Shown here piece by piece: positions 34,101 through 46,100 of a DNA stretch of 64,000 bases. The DNA is from Notospermus geniculatus (Eukaryota > Nemertea > Pilidiophora > Heteronemertea > Lineidae). The stretch's first letter is position 1, and each line of letters opens with the position of its first letter. The translations under genes were made by a program, and so were the position numbers. The stretch covers positions 51,947-115,946 of the forward strand of contig NMRB01001720.1 in NCBI GenBank assembly GCA_002633025.1, written 5' to 3'. The notes beneath the pieces were generated by a model. The model did no database searches. It was not told the origin of the DNA and saw only the letters and a program-made list of their open reading frames with translations.

Positions 34101-37100
34101 CACTTTCCCGATTCAGACACTACTATACATGTAAAGGTAAAGTACCAAGTTCTGAACCAACTATGATCCAAAGTCATTTATTTTTTTCCATTGGGCCATA
34201 TACTTTACTATTTCAAACTGCGATATTTAATTCAACAAACACGGACAGAAAAAGCTTGACAGACGCTTGACCTTTACCACTACACATCAGGAATAACATC
34301 GATCACAGCAAAGGGTTGTGTCTCTTGGTGCCTCTAGTTGTAAGGCTATTATGGTTCACATTAAGCGGTAATGCATGGGAAGGAGGAAAGTCAATGTGAT
34401 CAAATTGTTGGCTGACACAAAAGTCAGTCTCGGCACCTGGAGGCCTTCAGATACTGAATGATGAATGTTAAAAACAGTCACTGTAATGGTCTATCGAACA
34501 GTACATGTACGGTACCTTAAGGGCTCCGCACACCAGCGATTTTTCGAGCGATTTTCTAGGCGACCGGCCTTGCGACCACCGAAGCGACTAACATATTTTC
34601 AGTTTTTACAATTTTTGCTGGCTCGATTGCGACAAATGCCTCCTTGGAAGATCAGTGATGTGGTGGAAAACATCACTGATCCATCTCAAAGGTAAATATC
34701 GCAGGCGACGTAATAGTCGCATCGGTAGTCGCCCCCATTTTAGTCGCTAGTGTGCGGAGCCCTTTACAGTCGAAGTTTTCTGACATTACGTTCACTAAAT
34801 GTTGACACATTGTATTGGTATCATTTAATTCAGAAAGTGGTGCAGGTGTCGCAACACCCAATTCTAAAATGTTATTGGGAGAGTACATGTACTCACAACC
34901 ATAATGTCAACGGTCAAGGACAAAGCGAAGGTCACAATGAATGACGTCACAGGGGTCAAGGTCGCGAACTCTGCTCACATACTCACCAACGCTCGCTATC
35001 ATACTGGCGACTTTTCCATAGTTACCACCAGCCGGGGGTTTCATTTTGTCCATCCGGGTATCTTTGTCATTGTTTGGGTGTGCGAGGATGAAGGCGGAAT
35101 TCTCCTCTTTGGTGATGTTCATGTAGAAGCAAATATCGGTGGCTGTAGGCGGAGAAAACGGCGATGTAATGTATTTTTTCGCACAAAAGTGGACGTTCAG
35201 CGACGAAGCTACGGCAGAATCTTTTCGATGGCCCTCCGCCATCTTGTTTTTTACGGGATTTCTTGCTGACTCGGGCATGTGCGCACTTATATCTGGTAGC
35301 AAAAATAGATAAGCTTATCTATTTTTGCTGGTAGGCATATCCTTATTTCGTGACCAATCGCATGTTCGGGTTTGCCCAACAGACTCAGTGCGCACGCGGG
35401 ACTCCACCATAGAAACCAAGATGGCGGAGCCGTGGAAACGATGAGTTTAGGCACTAGATTCACCCCTTATATGTATTTGACTAATTGATTGATTAATTGC
35501 TTGATTGACTGTCGATCTTTGAACGTTACCTTTCATAATGTGACGCGGCCCAGGATTCAGCTGTATCGTAGAACCAGGATGATTTTGCAGAACGCCGACA
35601 AGGCTCACGCCGTACCTGTAATCAAACGGGAATATGTCAGATGTTTAATGCTGATCCCCAGCATTTCGGGAGGGGATCAATGTTCCTTCCCAAAGTTGGC
35701 TCCTGTCTTCAAAGCAAAGTAGGCCTACTTCTGCCTAGGTTACACTGGAAGTTGTCCTTTGCAAAGTCGAGCACAGTAAACCCAAACGCAAGGCTACGGA
35801 GCGGATAGATGCATCAGCGTCACTTACTTTCTGTGCGCATGAAAACTAGCATACGTAAAACTCTTCCCCTCGTACTCGCCGAAGAACTGGCTATCACCGA
35901 GTTTAATGTGGTAGATTTCGTTCCCTGAGCATCGACCGTACAGACGCTGCCATTCCTCTGACGACGTTTGGCCTTCTCTGAAAGCGGCGAAAAACACAAA
36001 TAACAGTTCAACATCTATTAAAGTTGACGAGAAACGTTGCGAACAAGGCTTTGGCTACTGACCTTGCCGTATCAACCACCTCACCGTTGTCCCGATAGCT
36101 GCGGGGTACATTCGGCAAACCTCAAATACTTGGCTGAGGAGGCCAGGCAGCCAGGCAATCTGACCATGTGTGAAGGCTGCTGGAGGCAGTAAGCTGCCAT
36201 CTTTGGCACCGCAATGCCAATAAATCGAGCGCCATCTTGCTCTTTTCAGTCCTCACGAACTTATACTCCGACCACATCCGCCAACCGCGTACTGCCTCAA
36301 ACTACAATGTAGGCTTATAATATAGACCCTGACAGGGTGCCATTGGGTCTCTTACAAAGGGATGTGCCCCACGGGATAAGAAGATACCGTATACGTACTG
36401 TCCTCTCGACGTGTGCAGCAGAAGAGTGACCAGCGTGGAGGTAGCAGGCGAAAGACAGTTATTGGCTAGTAAGGCATATTTGAATTCATCTTCACATACA
36501 ACATGCTCTGAAACGAAGATGGCCACATGGTGTAAGGCTGGAGGAAACCGTCAGAGCGAGTCCCTATTCTATCACATGAAGAAAGGGGCCTCGTTGGGAA
36601 TCGAACCCGTAAAGCCTGACTCAGGTCGACATGGGTCTTGAAGTAACTCGCGGCAACTAGCTTTCCGGCGATGGAAGCAACTCGGAGTGACTGGTCAGTT
36701 GCCGATTTTGTCGACCTGGGCGCTCTGGGCAACTGCCGGATCCGCTAAGTTGCCGCCAGTTGCTTCGAGTTGCCCATGTTCTACTTTTCGGCGACTAGTT
36801 GTCTCCAGTTCCACTCAGATCCGTCGACCTGCGCCTGCTTGCGACTGATCAGTTGCTTGAACGGGGATATTTCATTGAAAATCACTTGACGAGTACCGAA
36901 AAAAAATGGCGGCAGTGGAATAGACCGAGGGCATGGAAGACGCGCTGTCGACATGAGCGTGCTGTTCCAGGTAACTGCCAGTTGTTCCGAGTTCCTCTCA
37001 ATCGCTGGGCTGAAATGTCGACCTGCGCGTGGTGGTTTTTTTTATCTGCGACGGATCCGCGAGTTGCTTCAAGACGCAATGTCGACCTGAGCCAGGCTTA

Positions 37101-40100
37101 ACTTTAGAGGATGGGTGGCATGTTTCAACTGCGCCAAACTGCAGCTACTAATTCACGACTTTATCGAAATAATCCATGACTGAACTGGAAGAATGAACAT
37201 AACTTACCAGCAAACTTAACATGGAATTTATTTTCAGGTCGAAAGATTTGGACATATTGTGGGCACATGGGTGCATAATCCTTTACTGCCCAGGATCGTA
37301 GTATCGTATGCTGATCCTGAAAAAAGCAACACAAGGGCATAAATAGGTCAAAGGTCAAAGACGGCGACACCCTCAATGAGGTCAATTGAGCAGTTATCAG
37401 TCAGATCAAAGGCCGTTTGATGACGATGATGGCCTTCATAAAGGTCACATTGGAGGTTCAAAGGAAATAAGCATACAACTATGTCTTTGACAATATGAAG
37501 AGAGGTCAGTCTTGGAGGAAGGCAAAGGTCAGATGTTGATGACCTTCAAAAGGTCACTTTTCAGGACAACCGGAACACCGGGACCAAATCCCGCGAGATA
37601 TTGCGAGACTTGGGTTTGGGATTTAACCGACGCAACGTCACCAGCTATTTGGAGGCTTGTGCCCTGTTGTTCAGGTTGTTTTCAGGAAGATGTCGATGAC
37701 GAAACGTGCTTTATATGGCAATGCTTCACGTGTACTTACAACAGCATTTTTATCTGCATAATTCCTGGCAGTGAGGATGAAGCAGGCCTCAGCCTCTTGC
37801 ATTCTGCAAGAAAACAGTGAAACAAAATTGAGCAAACGACACCTATCTTCTGCTACGAAAGATTTTGGAGACAGACAGACAGATGGACTATTGGATGGAC
37901 AGACGGCGGATGGACAGACGAATGTAAAATACCTTACCTGCACCTTGTCATGTCGGCATCCTTCAGGGCCGATCCTTGAATATAAATAACCCTCTGCGCC
38001 CATATTGGGACTTGTAATATCATCCGCATTGTGGGGTCCAGCTCACAAGGGGATAGTAGCACTACAAAATAATCCTGAAAGAGGAAAAAGTTGGCGTACT
38101 CAAACAAACCGCAAAAATTTCTCAAAATGGAAAAATCTATCCCAATTTGAGAAATTGAAAAATTCGAGCAAATGTTCCAAAATTCCCACTTCTTATAATT
38201 TTCCACTTTTATTTCTTACTCCCTTAGAAGACTTTCTCATTTTCTTCACTTACTTGCAATTTTGGATGGGCATAGAACTCGTTAAGAAAATCCATGATCG
38301 TGTCCGCGTGTAATGCTGTAGCGCAGACGACCACGTGTTTCTCTGTTTGTGCTCGGTGACTGCTGTATGTACCGCCCTGTTTTTGCCTCTCCATCCACGT
38401 AAAGGCCAGCTGCTCCAACTGAAAGACACGACATGACAGTCAGCTAATGCCCCCATCACACTGAGCAAGTTCTCCGTACGTTCTTGAAAATGTTGCCGAA
38501 CGGGCTCAAACTGTGTGCGAACGGAGTGGACGTAGTGGCAACTTTTTACAGTCTTTTACGAACTTCATGGACGTGCTCGGACGGGAAGGGTGCTTCAGAA
38601 CTGCGAGATATTATTTGGCCAACGTTACACGTTCTAGCCCGTTTTACGATTTTATAGGACGGGACAGGACGTTTTGAGAACTACTTCAGTGTGACAGTAC
38701 CTTTAAGAAAGATCGGAAGAGTAGGCCTACTGCAAACCTGGGCTCGTGATATCGTTTTCATGCGCTGAGGTATAAAGGTATCCGCAGGCATGATTGCAGC
38801 GGAACTGGACCTTAATTTTTTTCTGACTGGGTCTTTGTTGTTTTACAAGTATTTGGTCTTCGTTTTATAGGCACCATGTGTATGCTTTCAAGACGTCATA
38901 CGTGCAACACCCAGAAAAGTCTATCACTATGATAACTGTGCTAATGGCGTTGTTGGTTGTGCACTGAACATATGAGTTCACCTAAGCCACGAACAACATG
39001 TCAGTCTTAGAGAATATAAAAAAACCTGGGCAAAAAAGGTCGCTTGCAACCTAGCTATGTTACCTGGGGTATTTTGGGTGACAACCTTTCAGCTATTGTT
39101 TTCGCACACAATTGAAACACAGAGGAAATAAAGATATATCTCTTTTTTATTTCCATACCTGCGTTGGAACGACAACTAACGCGGCTGCTATCATGATCAT
39201 CATGAAAAGCTGACTAGGCCAGATATCAGGCGTATAATCTCCGTAGCCGACAGTTGAGAATGTCACAATGACAAACCACAATGCACCAAAGAAATCCATG
39301 TGTTGATAGCCGCCGCGTTGCAACTGTTGTACACCACAAACACTGAAAAATAGCAAAAGGAAAAACACTGAAAAATGTGATACATCTGACAGCAAGATTA
39401 TCAGATTCATGTCCATGTATGGGGTGAAGATGCATGTTAAAATACGTGTGGCTTTCAAGTTGTGGCGCTTTGATGATTTGCTGTTGTGTTGGTTGGAAAA
39501 GCCTTCCTTTTTTGTTTGTTGACGTTAATTAACATTTAGTAGTGTCTGGCTTTGATACAACTGATTTCAAGTCAGATTCCTTCAAATTGGACGTCCGTCC
39601 TGGGGCAAATCTACATACTGGCAACGTACTTTTTAAACTCACAAAATTCTCACCTGGTAAAAATAATACACGTTAACGTAGCCATGAGAATGAGGATTTG
39701 TTGTGAGAGAGCAGATTGGGACTTCTGCATTGCTCGGTGGAGGTCATTCTGAAACGGAAACGAAACAAGTCATCAAAGCCCTTAAAGTCTCATCAGCAAC
39801 ACTGGGTTTTACCTCATCCTGAAGTTGTCACGTACGCCTACTTTTTGCATACGAGACGTCCCGAAGGAAGAGATTAGCGTAAAGCCAATTTTTCCTATCT
39901 TCTCACGTACCAGCATATTCTCCAATGCACTTTTGGCAAGCCAGCAGTTTAGAAATACAGGGATGAAAAGGCACCGTAATCTCGACCAGAAAATCTGGAA
40001 AAGAAAAAAGGGTTTAAGCCGGAGCATGCGACATCTTGGCCCGTATTCTAGAAGCCTCCTCAACTCTAAGGTCCACGTTAAGCTTTTGTATTCTGCCCTG

Positions 40101-43100
40101 CAAACAACAGCTAGGTAAACCTTAGAGTTAATGAAGCTTCTAGAATACGGTCCGTTGTCCCGTATTCTAGAAGCCTCCTTAACTCTAAGGTTCACTTTAA
40201 GCTTTTGTATTCTGCCCTGCACACAATAGCTAAAGGTAAATCTTAGAGTTAAGGAGGCTTCGAGAATAAAGTCCCTTGTAAAATTGTCGGGAAAAGGGCT
40301 TTGACGGGTTGACCGTGTTTGATGGTTTGTTCAAGGAAGCATTCTAAACGACGCTGTATCGATGGTTTGATTGAAATACATGTACAAACAGTTTTTTCTG
40401 AAATGACCCAACTCGTTCGTTCCGGAATAATTCCTTTTTTTAGACTGTGCAAGGTGTCGTCTGCTAAAGCCATCACACATCAACATTACTAATCCTGATT
40501 GATGCCACGCAATCACTTGTTGATCTCGGTACCACAGAGAAAATTAGCTAGACTTTTTAACCATGGGTCAATTATTTGATGCACACACCTACGTACACCG
40601 CGCTGCATCGGCGCAGAGGCAGCAGGTGACGGATGAAAAAAACTCGGAGCAGTTCGTAAATCAGTTGTGATGGCTACTGGGCGTGATAATGTTCTCTCTG
40701 ATAGAAAGTGACCAAACAAATGCGGCATGGTTAATGAGAGTGGGGGACTTTATAGCAAGATTCATGCCAACTGTCCATCTGGTGTAAAAAAAATTCTTGC
40801 TTTGTCGCAAAAATAACCGGGCTTGAAAGCCGTCGTCATCGATCCGAGATTGGAAACCATCGTCGTACCAACCGACAGAAGCAAGTGGTTCCATTGTGTG
40901 TGTGTATGTGNNNNNNGGGGGGGGGGGGTCGCTTAGCAATTGATTTTAGTGGGATGGTGGCTCTTAAACACAGCTGTGATTTGTTCCAGTATTTTGAGAA
41001 GTTATCCAGGTCAAATTGCTCTTGTTCTGTCTCCATGCCCGTCGAGGTGAGATGTTTTGACTCAGTAGAGAGGTTTAGAAATCAAACGATAAACCCTGCG
41101 ACAACTTCACGACAACGTTATTTTTCATACTACACATTCACCAGATTTTATATTGCATTTTCCGTACAGAAATAACGTTGTCGTTAACGTTTACGTTTAT
41201 CGTTTGACTTCTAAACCTTGCAAAAACGACCGTGAAAATTAGGGAAAAATTGTACTCACAGTTACTATAAAAGGAAATGTGTTGAATAATTCGAGGATGA
41301 ATGATGGGGCAAGGATGAGCTGGAGGATGTTGCCCTGAAAAGAGAAATATTAATTAGCTCTTAATTAGGTAGAAGTTAATTAGGTCAACTGAGTGAAGGA
41401 TGGAGATAGGGATGAAGCCCTGTACGTCAAATTAATTTCCGTCTTAATGGGCAAAAAGTTAATTAGGTCAGACCAGACAAGGTTGAGATGAAGGATATTG
41501 TTCTGATAATGGCTCGAATTAACTAACTGTTAAATTAGAAAAGCGATTTACAAAGCGTTTCTGATTAGGAAAACTTGCTGGAAAAGTGGGGATGAACTTT
41601 GAAATTTTGCAAGAGTTCTGACCACGGATGTATGTACTTATACTGTTCCTTCGACACCTCAAGTTCGCAATTCAGTCAATGGATAAATTGTACCATGCCT
41701 CCTTATAGCCACTTCTAAAGTGGCGAGGAAAAGGACGTTGATTTGAGTTGTATTGTTATTGACATGAAGTAAGCTGTAAGGAGCTCATGTCAGCTATTTG
41801 AAGTCAAAATAGGCAGGTTTCCCAACGAATAAAACCTTGGAGAGGCACATGTAGGCCTGTCTTTAAAACCAACGTGCTAAAGGCCGCATTTTGTCGCCAA
41901 AATTAGCTGTCATCTTCTCTAGAAAACCCGTGATGTCGCAATTTTCCCGAAGGAACTTTTGAGAATGACGACGACTTTAAGTCTTTCCCATTCGTAATCG
42001 TTCTAAAAGCGTATCTTAACCTCTCTATAGATGACTTTCGCTAGCAGCCATCTTGCCAAAAGTAGGTCGTCGTCATGGAGATTTCCCCCACTGGGGATGG
42101 GAGAACCAATCATCTGTCACTCTGGGAGAAAACTCCCATGGTGATGACCTAATTTTGGCAAGATGGCTGCTCGTGGAATGATGACATCATCTTGACAGAA
42201 GGCTATAGTTGTTTTTTTTCTGAATCAGAACAAGTTAAAGACAGTTGAAGCAAGGGCCGTTGAATAGGCCTAATTCGAGTACATACATCCATGGTCTGAC
42301 ACTAAAAGCAATAACCGCACACCAAGAAATTTCGAACATGTAATGCATAGCACCTTGATTGGAATTTTGTGGGCTAATACTGATGTGATACGTAGCTGAT
42401 GGGCCACGGTCACCGGCTTTGACCGCCATGGCCACGGTGCCCTGTTTACCTGTCGGGAAAGGTCAACAAAAAAACAGAGGATAAGTTGTACAGACGGACG
42501 TACAGACACGAGGAAGAGGGGAAAGTGTCACGAGACAAGAGGAAAGGAAACCCAAGCCACAGTATGGCCCTTTGATCTGTTGATCGCTTCCTTGATCTTT
42601 TGAGGTGCAAGGGAGGCCCTCCCACCCCGAACCCCCAACCCTAACGCAGATGAGAAAATACATTGAAAGATACAACAGGAGGTTTTCTGCTAACATATAG
42701 AATAGCTGGAATAAAGTCTGTTACTACAACGATAGACCTAATGGCCCGTATTTTAGAAATACTCCTCAGCGCAAAGGCGTTCCTCAAGGCTATTCAGGCG
42801 CGGATCCAAGGGGGGGGGCGCACCCGGCGCACGCCCCCCTTTCGGCCAACAAATCTGTAAAATCGACCGTGAAATTCTGAAATTTGGAGCAAATCATTGA
42901 AATTCACCGCAGATTTCAATGTTTCTAGCACAGTGCGCCTCTCTTTCCCGAAAACCTGGATCCGCCACTGCTCCTTACGTTGAGGAGCATTTTAAAATAC
43001 GGGCCAATAAATTACTATGGGTTGGCAACATAAAGTCTTTCTGGCATATCAGGCATGTAGCTGGGCACTGATGTTTGCTAAGTTCGGAATGTTTGAAAAG

Positions 43101-46100
43101 CTGTTCTTTTAGTCGCATTTGCAGGGAAAAGGCAAGGACTCATTCAAACTCGACTGACACGCAGGCTTGGCGGGAACATGCTGGATTTCCTGAGAGACGT
43201 GATTCAAAGGTCACGCCTTTGAGGGGACAAACGCCTGCTACAGACTCAACAGTTACATGTAGGGATATCAAAAGATGAAAAATGTGCTGAAACCCAATTT
43301 CCCATCCAATGGTAAGCGGCAGTAACTTCACAAATGGTCAGTGAGAGCATGGTTGGTTGAAATAACAGCCATACAGTACGCTAAAGTGTCCTTTATAATA
43401 CACGATGAGCAATTACTTCAAACGGGCATCACCCCACCGATCACACGTGATGTTACTGACTTTCCCATTCGATAGGGGTAATGTCAAAAGAACATGAAGA
43501 TATTCACTCGAAGGCCACACAACAACAGTCAGCTCAAGATTGACGATGGTCTAATAGCTGGTCAACCTACTCGTCCAGAAGTGTATATTACATGTACAAC
43601 TCGAATTTCTCTTAGCCTACTGAAAATTACACTCATGGATTCTTGGTGAGAGGCCCTTCATACATGTCATAGAACTCTCTATTATAAGGACGTTGTCCAT
43701 TGGAAATTGTCTTGATTTGAGAGAGGTCTGTACCAAACGTATGCACCAACGAAGATTATCGTGAACTCAGGTTGAGCCACAGCTTTTCAATTGTCCAGGT
43801 TTGCCAGGGCATGATGTGACAATGGAAAAGTTGTGGCTCAACCTGAGTTCAAGATAATCTTCGTTTGATGCATATGGCCCTAAGGAAGAATCCATTCACG
43901 CGATTTTCGTGCCGCGCGATGTCGCATCCTTTGTCCGCGACCAACGCGGCGGAAACAAACAATGCTTTCGAGCGTCTGCCGCTCGAAAATCGCGTGAATG
44001 GACAGCCAGCCTTGGTGTCAAATAGAGAGGTGTCTTCCTCACAGATTAAGTGGTCGCCCAGAGCGAGTTCCACTGTGTTTTGGTATAATGCGAGTTCATG
44101 TACTGCAGCTGTTAAGGCCCGAACCCACTGACGCGTTTTCGCGCAGCCGGAAAACGCACCGGCAGAAAATGCTTTGTTAAAAGGCAGCGGACCGAGAAAA
44201 TAACAAAGGATTTGTCGGGCAGTGATGAAACCGCGGCGGCAAAACGCGACAGTGGGTTCAGGCCTTTAAGGCCCGAACCCACTGACGCGTTTTCTCGCAG
44301 CGGGAAAACGCACCGGCAGAAAATGCTTTGTTAAAAGGCAGCGGACCGAGAAAATAACAAAGGGTTTGTCGGGCAGTGATGAAACCGCGGCGGAAAAACG
44401 CGACAGTGGGTTCAGGCCTTTAGATCTGTGTTACAAAATGTTGCAGAAAGTGTCAAAGACCTTTTATGGTCTATACAAAGTACGAGATACTGGAAATGGC
44501 GAGCTGATAGCATGCTTTGAAACGGAAAGTTCCACGTCAACTGGTAATCTAACATATTCATAGACCTCAAAGAGAGGGTACCAGAGAAATGAAGAAATGT
44601 TTTGCTGAAATGTATCACAATAAAAACTCACACTTAAATATACATTTCTGGACGAACATGCATCAGTTTTCTAGTCAAAAGACGGGGCGAGAAAGGACGT
44701 GGCAAAGAAATTACGGCAAGAAAATACTTGCTCTTGTTTAGACGAGGTCGTGGCGGGTAGTATCTCTGAGATTTTTTCCGAAAAGATAGCTTTCGTGGTA
44801 ACTCTTCTACAAATTTTCAAGCACAATGAAAATTCATAAATATTAATGAGCTGATTAATATTCAAAGCAGTTTCCAAGGGCACTGGTTCCTATTGGTCAT
44901 GTCTCACAAGCTTATGATAATGTCTTGAGAATAATGGTATTATCTAATGCTTGCTATGTAGGTCAAATCTTTCATGCTCGCTATGTAGGTCAAATCTTTC
45001 ATGCTCGCTATGTAGGTCAAATCTTTCATGCTCGCTATGTAGGTCAAATCTTTCATGCTCGCTATGTAGGTCAAATCTTTCATGCTCGCTATGTAGGTCA
45101 AATCTTTCATGCTCGCTATGTAGGTCAAATCTTTCATGCTCGCTATGTAGGTCAAATCTTTCATGCTCGCTATGTAGGTCAAATCTTTCATGCTCGCTAT
45201 GTAGGTCAAATCTTTCATGCTCGCTATGTAGGTCAAATCTTTCATACTCGCTATGTAGGTCAAATCTTTCATGCTCGCTATGTAGGTCAAATCTTTCATG
45301 CTCGCTATGTAGGTCAAATCTCTCATGTTCGCTATGTAGGTCAAATCTTTCATGCTCAATTCAGGCTTGCATGTGGATCTCTACATAAAAACCATATCGA
45401 CCCTAGTCTCAATTTCCAAAAAAATTATGAAAAATTTGACCGTGTAAAACGGGCACCAGCAAGTTGATTGAAAAATTTGTTGCTTGCATGATATTATTTC
45501 GTCGAAACTCCAGGCGCTTTCCCAATTCAGACACTACTATACATGTAAAGGTAAAGTGCCAAGTTCTGAACCAATTATGATCCAAAGTCATTTATTTTTT
45601 TCAATTGGGCCAATACTTTACTACATATTTCAAACTGCGATATTTAATTCAACAAACACGGACAGAAAAAGCTTGACAGACGCTTGACCTTTACTACCAC
45701 ACATCAGGAATATTCACATCGATCACAGCAAAGGGTTGTATCCTCTCTAGTTGTATTAGGCTATTATGGTTCACATTAAGCGGTATTGCATGGGAAGGAG
45801 GAAAGTCAATGTGATCAAATTCTTGGCTGACACAAAAGTCAGTCTCGGCACCTGGAGGCCCTCAGATACTGCATGACGAATGTTAAAAACAGTCACTGTA
45901 ATGGTCTATCAAACAGTACATGTACGTACATACCTTACAGTCGAAGTTTTCTGACATTACGTTCACTAAATGTTCACACATAATTGTATCATTTAATTCA
46001 CAAAGGGGTGCAGATGTCGCAACACCCAATTGCTAAAATATTGGGAGAGTATCTCACAACCATAATGTCAACAGTCAAGGACAAAGCGAAGGTCACAATG

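Larger units (their letters stand above)
28270..34986. other. Intron between exon 15 and exon 16; no gene seen
   Basis: About 6.8 kb. Its right part belongs to block B (from 30471) and holds foldback elements and a 27-base minisatellite. From 28270 to 30470 I see only scattered short open frames on both strands with no recognisable domain, splice pattern or repeat. Confidence 0.6.
30471..41550. repeat. Tandem block B (11.1 kb direct repeat)
   Basis: Begins CAAAGCGTTTCTGAT and ends GCGATTTA. It aligns throughout with block A at 41551-53447, interrupted by element-sized gaps. It holds KCNT exons 4-15 plus intron and right-hand flank. The six-base N run at 40911-40916 next to a G run marks poor base calls. 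Confidence 0.92.

Noticed and set aside
38710-38721. Twelve bases identical to the start of a common sequencing adapter (AGATCGGAAGAG)
   Set aside because: The next base differs, the position is internal and not at a junction, and a 12-base match is plausible by chance.
44925-45467. 180-codon plus-strand frame and 139/145-codon frames in other frames
   Set aside because: They run through a 27-base minisatellite; a unit divisible by three stays open in several frames on both strands.
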